Shown here: positions 1-5,781 of the stretch, one piece after another
Numbering within the stretch: the first letter of the stretch is position 1
Layout: the number at the start of each line of letters is the position of its first letter
Assembly (NCBI GenBank): GCA_003141915.1
Contig: PLNY01000287.1
Location: 1 to 5,804, forward strand
From: Anaerolineae bacterium
Lineage (GTDB): Bacteria > Chloroflexota > Anaerolineae > Anaerolineales > Villigracilaceae
DNA: 5,804 bases
Direction: 5' to 3'
Made by a program: the position numbers and the translations under genes
Notes under the pieces: model-generated
Told to the model about the DNA's origin: nothing
Database searches by the model: none
Seen by the model: only the letters and a program-made list of their open reading frames with translations

Positions 1-2368
1 TTCCAATTTGAATCCAATTTTGCGGATCAATTCCCTGGCCGACCAGCACGCGGTAGCGGTCGAAGTCCGTACCGGCGGCTGTGCCTTTAATTTGCACCTT
101 TCCATTTACATCGGCAAACAACGCGGGCGCGGTGATATTGACATCAGGGTTGACCTGTGACGGCTGGATCGCATCATATGCGGTAGGTGCCATCGGCACG
201 TTGGCGGATTTTGCCCAGTCTTGTGCCTCGGGCGGAATCATCATAAAGACTTTGTTCTCGATCAATTGCGGCGGCGTGAATACCGTGGCAAGATAACCGG
301 TCTCGCTGTTCACAGTGAAGGTTTGATACAGGTTATCCAATTGAACCGGCTCGTTGCCATTCAGGAAAACTTCACTGACGATGGATGGACAATTTTTCGT
401 GGGCAACAAACCGGATGGATCGCACACATCCATCGTTGTGATTCCCGCGGGCGCGGACCAACCCCGCGGCGGAATCGATTGAGAAGCGGTTTGAATCAAC
501 GCGCTCCACAAGCCGATGGAAAGCTGAGGCGAAAGGCGCAGTGAATCATGCGCATGATTCGCCGTCCATACGGCGACCAGCCTCGAAGGAGTATAACCAA
601 TCGTCCAAAGATCATGGCCGTCGGAAGTCTGACCGTATTTCATTGCCGCGGTCTGTCCGATCTCCGATGAATTCGGATTTCCAAGGCTCGGCCAGCGCGC
701 GCCCTCATCGCTCAATATGTTGTTGATGAGATAAGCCAACTGCGGCGTGGTCACCGGCTGGGCCTGCGGGTTGCTTTGATCGAGCCAAACGGAATGATCC
801 TGCCCCTCGACGCGCAAGACCGTTATCAGGCCGGGTTGACCGTAACGCACGCCCTGCGCGGCGAATATTCCATACGCCGAAGCCATATCCAATATGTTAA
901 AGGAATTGCCAGCGAGTCCAAAAGAAGATTCGGTTCGCTGGATGGCATCGCTTCCCATTTGATTTGCGATGGCTGTGGCAGGGACGAGATAATCATTAAC
1001 CAACGCAACGCGTGCGCGGATAGGACCGTGAAATTGTCCGTCGGGATTTTGCGCGTTGCCAGTGGATGGAATATCCCAGACCAAAGAGGCCGGACTCATG
1101 CCGCGTGTGAACGCGGTGAGATAAACAAACGGTTCCATCAGCGAGCCGGGATCGTGCGCCGTTAAATAAGCGGTCTCATCACCTCGCAGCGTTTCACCGA
1201 CTACCGCGAGGATTTGACCCGACTCCGGATCGGTGATCATCGCGCTGGCCGATGGCTCGGAAAGAATCGTTCCGGGCGGCAGGGATGGAAGCAGTTGCGT
1301 TGCATTGCACGGCGCGGTTGGATCAGGTGTGTTCGCCAGACGATGAACATAAACCAGCGTCACGCAGGATGCCTGGCTTTGCAAATCATAATCAAGCGTT
1401 GTGATGATGTTCAAGCCGCCGCGTTCGATTCGTTCGCGGGTAAATTGCTGATCGAGTTCATTGATGGCGAGGTCGATGAACGCCGGAGCAAAAGCATTCT
1501 TCGATTCGGGAATCGGCAAATTAGGAACTGAAAACTGATTAAGAACCGTTGTCGCATCTTGATCCGAAATCAACTTGAGGATTTGCATCGCCTTGATGGT
1601 TTCTTTGCCGCGCTGCAGGGCAAGGTCGCGCGCATCGAACGGATTCAAACTCGGCGATTGACTTATCGCAGCCAGCACTGCGGCTTCCGCAGGAGTCAGT
1701 GCGAAGGCGGAGGCGCCGAAATAAAGCTGTGCGGCTGAGTCCGCGCCAAAAGCGTAATGACCGTAATCGGCGGAATTGAGATACCACTCCAGGATTTGAC
1801 TGCGCCCGTATTTGGCTGTGATCTGCGCGGCGAGGATTCGTTCGCGGACGGCGCGTTGAATCGTCGGCGGTTCGTTATAGAGCAATAAGTCGGAAACAAG
1901 TTTTTGTGCGATGGTCGGATGAATATCCGGGTTTTGCCAGCCATCGAGCGAATATCCGGGGCTTGTCCAAAAATCGGGCTGGGCGATTGCCACCGTCGCC
2001 TGCGCGAGAACGTCGGGAAGATGCTGTGGATTTTGCGGGTTGAGCGGAAGATAGCGGCGTGGGGAATCGCTGGCGTTGCCGGACGCAAAAGTGGATAAGA
2101 GATGCTGACCGGTGCGGTCATAAATGCGCGTGGGTTGAAGCAAGAGACCGTCCGGCGGGTTGAGCAGAACAGGAAGAAGCTCAACATTTGGGAGATTGCT
2201 GGTCAGGCTTGCATATGCCAACGCGGTGAACAGAATCAACAGCGCCAGCAGGAATGAAATGATGATGCCAAGTCCAATGCCGCCCATTTGAAAGCGTGTG
2301 GCACGAGCGCGGCGTTCATCGGCGCGGCGGGCGCGTCGGCGTTGGACGATGGATTGGGTTTGCGGCAT
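1..2368 (-). CDS. Class A penicillin-binding protein homologue with degenerate active sites (3' end beyond window)
   Basis: This is an open frame of 789 codons with no stop that runs off the left edge, so the C-terminus is missing. The ATG at 2366-2368 is the first start after an in-frame stop; no good Shine-Dalgarno sequence precedes it. The layout is that of a bifunctional PBP: an Arg-rich cytoplasmic tail (1-27), one membrane anchor (about 29-54), a GT51 glycosyltransferase domain (about 75-250, with TRIYDRTG, ILEWYLN and SAAQLYFG), a linker (ITTLDYDLQ), a transpeptidase domain (about 370-605, with DPESGQILAVVG and WTIGYTP), a CDPSGLLPTKNC segment, and an Ig-like stretch from about 744. 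Active PBPs polymerise and crosslink peptidoglycan outside the membrane. Here the first GT51 Glu is Ala129, SxxK reads SLME (409-412), SxN reads DYL (459-461) and KTG reads KYG (577-579). Family membership is seen with confidence. That the protein lacks enzyme activity is inferred. A recent pseudogene is less likely because the frame and structural motifs are intact. Confidence 0.9.
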   Translation of the reverse strand, partial: MPQTQSIVQRRRARRADERRARATRFQMGGIGLGIIISFLLALLILFTALAYASLTSNLPNVELLPVLLNPPDGLLLQPTRIYDRTGQHLLSTFASGNASDSPRRYLPLNPQNPQHLPDVLAQATVAIAQPDFWTSPGYSLDGWQNPDIHPTIAQKLVSDLLLYNEPPTIQRAVRERILAAQITAKYGRSQILEWYLNSADYGHYAFGADSAAQLYFGASAFALTPAEAAVLAAISQSPSLNPFDARDLALQRGKETIKAMQILKLISDQDATTVLNQFSVPNLPIPESKNAFAPAFIDLAINELDQQFTRERIERGGLNIITTLDYDLQSQASCVTLVYVHRLANTPDPTAPCNATQLLPSLPPGTILSEPSASAMITDPESGQILAVVGETLRGDETAYLTAHDPGSLMEPFVYLTAFTRGMSPASLVWDIPSTGNAQNPDGQFHGPIRARVALVNDYLVPATAIANQMGSDAIQRTESSFGLAGNSFNILDMASAYGIFAAQGVRYGQPGLITVLRVEGQDHSVWLDQSNPQAQPVTTPQLAYLINNILSDEGARWPSLGNPNSSEIGQTAAMKYGQTSDGHDLWTIGYTPSRLVAVWTANHAHDSLRLSPQLSIGLWSALIQTASQSIPPRGWSAPAGITTMDVCDPSGLLPTKNCPSIVSEVFLNGNEPVQLDNLYQTFTVNSETGYLATVFTPPQLIENKVFMMIPPEAQDWAKSANVPMAPTAYDAIQPSQVNPDVNITAPALFADVNGKVQIKGTAAGTDFDRYRVLVGQGIDPQNWIQIG
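543..560. repeat. 18-bp perfect palindrome inside the PBP-like gene
   Basis: GAATCATGCGCATGATTC equals its own reverse complement over all 18 bases. It lies inside the coding sequence, where the PBP-like protein reads ANHAHDS just after the WTIGYTP segment. The palindrome is seen directly. Whether it binds a protein or is a coincidence of the codons cannot be told from this window. Confidence 0.6.
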
Positions 2369-2378
2369 AAGGGAATTA

Positions 2379-2387
2379 AACCACGAA
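2379..2387. repeat. Short repeat motif AACCACGAA upstream of the PBP-like start
   Basis: AACCACGAA (read on the minus strand as TTCGTGGTT) lies 11 bases upstream of the PBP-like ATG. The same nine bases occur upstream of folK at 5784-5792. From memory, a longer form of this sequence (ACCACGAAGGACAC...) is scattered between genes in many environmental bacterial genomes. This copy is diverged and adjoins the CAGATT-type inverted repeat, so the two may form one composite intergenic element. Confidence 0.45.
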
Positions 2388-2399
2388 AGCGAGAAGTTA

Positions 2400-2474
2400 A
2401 TCCACAGATTTCGCAGATTGCGCAGATGGGATATTTAAAAAAGAAAATCTGGGAAATCTATATAATCTGCGGAT
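2400..2474. repeat. Imperfect inverted repeat built from CAGATT units
   Basis: Arms at 2400-2427 and 2447-2474 match as inverted copies at 21 of 28 positions, around a 19-bp A-rich centre. Within the left arm CAGAT recurs every 9 bases (2405, 2414, 2423), and the right arm carries the complementary ATCTG/ATCT units at similar spacing. The element fills most of the 118-bp gap between the zinc-ribbon gene and the PBP-like gene. It could fold into a hairpin in the transcript, but no T-run follows the stem on the minus strand, so it is not a standard terminator. It resembles a dispersed intergenic repeat seen in other environmental genomes (from memory). Confidence 0.6.
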
Positions 2475-2486
2475 GAAAACGTTAGA

Positions 2487-3836
2487 TTATTCTTTCAATA
2501 AATCGCCGAGCCATTCTTTGATGTTCGGCTTATCAGACTTGATGTTCATGTCGCTTTGCACGGTATCATTTTGTCCGCTGATGAGAACAAGATGGCTTCT
2601 ATTCTCCAGCCAAATTTCGGTCATCCAAACCGGAAGGAAATTGAGCCGGAATGAATCGATGGTCATGTTTGCGGACGAAGTGGAAATCAATTTTATGAGT
2701 CCGGCTTTGCTGGGTAAGTCGCGCTTGACCAAGCTCAGTGTTTGACTGCGCGCATCTAACGACGCGTCCGCCATTGGAATATCATAAAGTTCAGCAGGCC
2801 AATCTGACAAATAGCGCGGATCATAAGATTGAACGGTTTTCAAATCAAAGGTCGGGATCAGCCGCACGAATTGAGCCGAACATTTTCGGCTGGCTGGAAT
2901 CGGGACATCGTGAATCAGCAACGGATAGTTATCATGGACTTCTATCAATTTTGGCTGTCTTCTTCCAAAACCGATGTCGGATTCATCAACCACCTCGCCC
3001 GTATAATCAATCGCGCCGCCGAGATCGAACGTCCACAGCGGGAGATAAAGTCCGCGCGGTTGCTCCACCTGCTTCTCTGGTTTGATTTGATTTCCTTCCA
3101 CCCACTTGATCAACAGTTGGACTGCATGCTTCTGATCAAACGCAAATGGAACGATTCCATCGGGTGCAATCAGGTCTTTTGATTTTTCCAAATTGATGAC
3201 ATGCGGTGAACCGCAATAAACACAAACAGCGGAGAGTTGATCCGGCGGCAGGATGAATTGAGCGCCGCATCCCTGACATTGAAAGACTTGCTCATTTAGC
3301 GGTTTATCATGACCGCGCGAAGTTGCCATGGCAACGATGAAATCTTCCTGCTTGGTCGGCGCTTGAGTATGGAGCGATTGATTGCGCGAGCAATATTCGC
3401 AGACCAAGGATTGACCATCAGGCGCAAACGTCATGCGACCGCCGCATTTGGGGCACATAAATCTTTGCGCGTCGGTCTGCGACAAATGATCGGGCGCGGC
3501 GGGCAATGCATCGGGATCCACGATTTCATCGGGTTTGATTTTGCCATCGAGGATGGCCAGCGCGCGGCGAGCGCGGGCATGTTGCAAATCGTTGGATAAA
3601 CAATTCTCCAATGCCTTGCGCTTCTCCACCGGATCATCTGTAACCTGACTCAACTGGAACCAGGCTTCCGCCATGACATCGTGGTCACTGCTCATGTAAG
3701 TGGCACGGTCGAAGTAACGGCGGGCCGAATCTTTATTTCCCGCCCTGGCTTCGATGATGCCGCTTTTCAAAAGTTCCTTGCCATAATCATCGGCTATGTT
3801 ATCGTCGAACAAAACCTGACCGTAATTTGTGCTCAT
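2487..3836 (-). CDS. Helical-repeat and double zinc-ribbon protein (YdjG-like)
   Basis: A complete protein of 449 residues. The N-terminus (about 15-98) is helical and TPR-like, with AGNKDSARRYFDRAT typical of such repeats. Two zinc ribbons follow: CPKC with CEYC (Cys128, 131, 146, 149) and CQGC with CVYC (Cys187, 190, 205, 208). The second half (about 220-449) has IAPDGIVPFAFDQKHA, a KWVEG segment and GLYLPLWTFD. That pattern matches, from memory, TFIIB-type zinc-ribbon proteins such as Bacillus subtilis YdjG, where the genes lie beside pspA-like and SPFH genes. No signal peptide or membrane segment is visible, so it is probably cytoplasmic. Its ATG shares one base with the folP stop (TAATG), which suggests translational coupling; GGTGAG lies about 12 bases upstream inside folP. 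The biochemical role of this family is not known to me. All eight ribbon cysteines are present, so zinc binding is likely. Confidence 0.88.
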   Translation of the reverse strand: MSTNYGQVLFDDNIADDYGKELLKSGIIEARAGNKDSARRYFDRATYMSSDHDVMAEAWFQLSQVTDDPVEKRKALENCLSNDLQHARARRALAILDGKIKPDEIVDPDALPAAPDHLSQTDAQRFMCPKCGGRMTFAPDGQSLVCEYCSRNQSLHTQAPTKQEDFIVAMATSRGHDKPLNEQVFQCQGCGAQFILPPDQLSAVCVYCGSPHVINLEKSKDLIAPDGIVPFAFDQKHAVQLLIKWVEGNQIKPEKQVEQPRGLYLPLWTFDLGGAIDYTGEVVDESDIGFGRRQPKLIEVHDNYPLLIHDVPIPASRKCSAQFVRLIPTFDLKTVQSYDPRYLSDWPAELYDIPMADASLDARSQTLSLVKRDLPSKAGLIKLISTSSANMTIDSFRLNFLPVWMTEIWLENRSHLVLISGQNDTVQSDMNIKSDKPNIKEWLGDLLKE

Positions 3837-4717
3837 TATTTTTTATTTCTCACCATCGCGTCGGTCATCTTTGCGATGCGCACCATATATTCCACATCAT
3901 GCACGCGGACAATATCCGCACCGCGCGCAATGCCAATGGCAATTGCGGCGGCGGTGCCTTCCAATCGCTGGCCGGGAGGTAAGTCCAAAGTGTAACCGAT
4001 GAACGACTTGCGCGAGGGCCCAAGCAAAACCGGAAAGCCCAGCGCGCGGATTTCATCAAGACGGTTAATCAGCTCGAGGTTGTGTTCCACTTTTTTACCG
4101 AATCCAATTCCTGGGTCAAGGATGATGCGCTCATCAGAAACACCCGCTTCACGCGCCATCGTTACACTGTCCATCAGTTCGCGTTTCACATCTTCGATCA
4201 AGTTTTCATATTCCGCGCCAATATAGGCATTGCCCAATTGTGCGCGCACTTCTACGCTGGCAGGGTTGCTTCGATTGTGCATCAGGATCACGGGACATTT
4301 GGATTTCGCAACAACATGTTTCAATTCGGGATCAGCGCGCAATGCCCAAACATCGTTGATAATCTGCGCGCCTGCATTCAGCGCTTCTTCAGCAATGAGA
4401 GCTTTACACGTGTCAATTGAAATCAATGTATCAGGGGATTCTTTAACAATGGCTTTGATAACGGGAATGACACGCCGCCTCTCTTCCTCGACGTCAACCG
4501 GCTGTGAGCCCGGACGAGTAGATTCTCCACCGATATCCAATATCGCTGCCCCGGCGCTGACAAATCTTTTTGCCTGTTCAAGAGAGACTTCAACCGAATC
4601 GCCTTTGGCAATGATGCCGTCGCCTGAAAAGCTATCCGGCGTGACGTTGAGGATGCCCATCACATAGGTGCGGCTTCCCCAATCGAAACTATGATTGCCA
4701 ACCTTTAATGGACTCAT
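3836..4717 (-). CDS. folP: Dihydropteroate synthase
   Basis: FolP joins 6-hydroxymethyl-dihydropterin pyrophosphate to p-aminobenzoate, giving dihydropteroate in the cytoplasm. Sulfonamides target this step. From the ATG at 4717 the protein has 293 residues, normal for the family. The signatures appear in order: ILNVTPDSFS (22-31), DIGGESTRPG (61-70), SIDT (100-103), IND (119-121), LDPGIGFGK (200-208), GPSRKSFIG (233-241) and RVHDV (271-275). These supply the expected Asn, Thr-Arg, Asp, Asn, Asp, Lys and Arg-His ligands, so the enzyme should be active. A TTG three codons upstream (4726) would also be in frame, but ATG is preferred; neither has a clear Shine-Dalgarno sequence. Only 17 bases separate the ATG from the palindromic element upstream. 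The stop overlaps the next gene by one base. Confidence 0.96.
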   Translation of the reverse strand: MSPLKVGNHSFDWGSRTYVMGILNVTPDSFSGDGIIAKGDSVEVSLEQAKRFVSAGAAILDIGGESTRPGSQPVDVEEERRRVIPVIKAIVKESPDTLISIDTCKALIAEEALNAGAQIINDVWALRADPELKHVVAKSKCPVILMHNRSNPASVEVRAQLGNAYIGAEYENLIEDVKRELMDSVTMAREAGVSDERIILDPGIGFGKKVEHNLELINRLDEIRALGFPVLLGPSRKSFIGYTLDLPPGQRLEGTAAAIAIGIARGADIVRVHDVEYMVRIAKMTDAMVRNKK

Positions 4718-4734
4718 AATAACCAAATCTCAAA

Positions 4735-4843
4735 TGTCATTGCGAGGAGGCCAGAATGGCCGACGTGGCAATCCCATGTTTTCATACAATCTTTTGTTCG
4801 AAGGTTAGATGAGATTGCTTCGGGCTTCGCCCTCGCAATGACA
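4735..4843. repeat. 109-bp palindromic element with perfect 13-bp inverted ends
   Basis: The ends TGTCATTGCGAGG (4735-4747) and CCTCGCAATGACA (4831-4843) are perfect inverted copies. Each half also has its own small stem: GGCCA-gaa-TGGCC at 4749-4761 and GGGC-ttc-GCCC at 4822-4832. A second, imperfect inner pairing involves GGCAATCCCAT and ATGAGATTGC. This gives a cloverleaf-like or cruciform-capable element. It encodes no protein. From memory, the CATTGCGAGG...GAAGCAATC sequence is a recurrent, probably non-autonomous mobile or REP-like repeat in environmental bacteria. It lies 5 bases beyond the stop of the STAS-like gene and 17 bases before the folP ATG, so it could affect read-through or folP translation. 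No T-run makes it a classic terminator. Confidence 0.8.
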
Positions 4844-4848
4844 TCCGA

Positions 4849-5271
4849 TTATGCAATCTGATCGAGCGGACGGGCAAGCCACGCTTCGGCTTCTTCAATT
4901 TTGGTGAAGATCTTCAGCGCCGCGGCAGTTTCGGGCAGGGCGAGAGACGCAATGGTCCGAATTGCGCCTGCGACCTTTTCATCTGCCACCACCACGGCCA
5001 GACGAATGTTGCGCGCCGATGGATCGCTGTTTACTTCCACGGCGGCGCGAATCGCTTTTTCTGAAATGTCTTTGACTGCGCGTACATCGTAAAGATTGCG
5101 CGTCAGACGATCCGAGCCGAGCAGATGCTCCAATGCGAAATCATGCCATTCGCGGAGGGTGGCCTCGGATAAATCGCTGAACGTGAGGGTCATCCCGCCA
5201 TCCGCGCGGCGGACAACATTCAGGCCCACACCGGGTTTGGCTTTCCAGTTGAGAGGTTTGAGATCAGTCAT
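4849..5271 (-). CDS. SpoIIAA-like / STAS-like small protein
   Basis: A 140-residue cytoplasmic protein with no signal peptide or membrane segment. The middle and end resemble SpoIIAA-like proteins related to the STAS/SEC14 folds: a strand with NLYDVRAVKDIS (59-70), a helix, then NIRLAVVVADEKVAGAIRT (88-106), a LKIFTKIEEAEAWL ending (119-132) and a short tail. This assignment is by remembered pattern and is moderate only. The function is unknown; such proteins are thought to act by binding partners or lipids rather than as enzymes, and no catalytic motif is visible. An ATG at 5283 would add four residues, but GGAGG lies five bases before the ATG at 5271 and overlaps that upstream start, so 5271 is preferred. 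The gene sits between two folate genes without an obvious folate link. Confidence 0.82.
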   Translation of the reverse strand: MTDLKPLNWKAKPGVGLNVVRRADGGMTLTFSDLSEATLREWHDFALEHLLGSDRLTRNLYDVRAVKDISEKAIRAAVEVNSDPSARNIRLAVVVADEKVAGAIRTIASLALPETAAALKIFTKIEEAEAWLARPLDQIA

Positions 5272-5276
5272 GAGTG

Positions 5277-5281
5277 CCTCC
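5277..5281 (-). promoter_or_regulatory. Shine-Dalgarno sequence that fixes the STAS-like start
   Basis: On the minus strand GGAGG is followed by CACTC and then ATG at 5271, a five-base spacing. It is the clearest ribosome binding site in the window. It overlaps the alternative ATG at 5283, which argues against that longer start. Confidence 0.7.
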
Positions 5282-5293
5282 ATCTTTACCGCG

Positions 5294-5299
5294 ATTATA
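5294..5299 (-). promoter_or_regulatory. Possible -10 box (TATAAT) for the STAS-like gene
   Basis: The minus strand carries a perfect TATAAT in the 30-base gap between the folK stop and the STAS-like ATG. Transcription would begin near 5287, giving a leader of about 16 bases that keeps the GGAGG. The -35 region is poor: the best match, ATGATA (5319-5324, four of six bases), is 19 bases away inside the end of folK. It may be an internal promoter that lets the downstream genes be expressed apart from folK, or an AT-rich coincidence. Confidence 0.35.
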
Positions 5300-5301
5300 T
5301 A

Positions 5302-5778
5302 CTATTTGTAAGGATGAATATCATCCATGTTCACGCCCGCCAATAATTCTTTGATCGTTTTCTTCAAAACTGGATGAATAAAATCGGGAGCAATATCCGC
5401 AAGTGGGACAAGCACGAAAGCGCGTTCATGCAAACGCGGATGAGGAATGGTCAACGATTCGGATTCAAGAATGAGATCATTGTAGAAGAGGATATCGATG
5501 TCGATGAGACGCGGAGCCCAGCGAAAAGATTGCTCGCGTCCAAGCTGGACTTCAAGCTGCTTGAGGCGCTTCAGCAGCGACTCCGGCTCGAGGGCTGTTT
5601 CGCACTTAACTGCCATATTGAGGAAGGCTGGCTGAGTCTCATAGCCCCACGGCGGCGTCTCATAGACTTTTGATTCGGCGAGGACTTTGATTTCGGGAGA
5701 TAACGCTTCCATCGCCGCGCGCAGATTGGCGGGACGATCACCAAGATTTGTTCCAAGCGCGAGATAAACGATGGACAT
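5302..5778 (-). CDS. folK: 2-amino-4-hydroxy-6-hydroxymethyldihydropteridine pyrophosphokinase
   Basis: FolK (HPPK) moves pyrophosphate from ATP to 6-hydroxymethyl-7,8-dihydropterin, making the substrate of FolP. The protein is complete at 158 residues, close to the usual size. Visible signatures are ALGTNLGDR (7-15), YETPPWGY (39-46) with FLN (52-54) for the pterin pocket, RWAPRLIDIDIL (86-97) with the two magnesium-binding Asp residues (93, 95), and IPHPRLHERAFVLVPL (111-126). All expected ATP and metal ligands are present, so it should be active. It is the first gene of the visible minus-strand run, 30 bases before the STAS-like gene. Its ATG at 5778 has only a weak purine stretch (AAAAG) upstream, and the leader is occupied by a short repeat. 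What lies upstream is outside the window. Confidence 0.96.
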   Translation of the reverse strand: MSIVYLALGTNLGDRPANLRAAMEALSPEIKVLAESKVYETPPWGYETQPAFLNMAVKCETALEPESLLKRLKQLEVQLGREQSFRWAPRLIDIDILFYNDLILESESLTIPHPRLHERAFVLVPLADIAPDFIHPVLKKTIKELLAGVNMDDIHPYK

Positions 5779-5781
5779 CTT

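Noticed and set aside
81..1531. Several plus-strand open frames of 60-130 codons opposite the PBP-like gene
   Set aside because: They lie antisense to a continuous 789-codon frame with recognisable PBP motifs, overlap each other in different frames and show no known domains.
1539..2187. Minus-strand frames of 82 and 163 codons within the PBP-like region
   Set aside because: Both are in another frame than the PBP-like protein. Their Ser/Arg/Pro-rich translations look like out-of-frame reading, while the PBP frame carries the domain motifs across the same stretch.
1..2368. PBP-like gene as a frameshifted pseudogene
   Set aside because: Translating the minus strand from 2368 gives one unbroken frame to the window edge with all structural motifs in order, so no frameshift or internal stop exists in the visible part.
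2461..2466. TATAAT on the plus strand as a promoter
   Set aside because: It belongs to the right arm of the CAGATT-type inverted repeat, has no credible -35 box and no plus-strand gene follows.
2400..2474. Rho-independent terminator after the zinc-ribbon gene
   Set aside because: The stem is imperfect and AT-rich and no T-run follows it on the minus strand; the T-rich stretch lies in the loop.
2473..3182. Plus-strand frames of 90, 115 and 117 codons
   Set aside because: They are antisense to the zinc-ribbon protein, lack recognisable features and overlap one another.
4849..5283. Longer STAS-like protein starting at the ATG at 5281-5283
   Set aside because: The GGAGG that serves the ATG at 5271 overlaps this start, and no ribosome binding site precedes the longer one.
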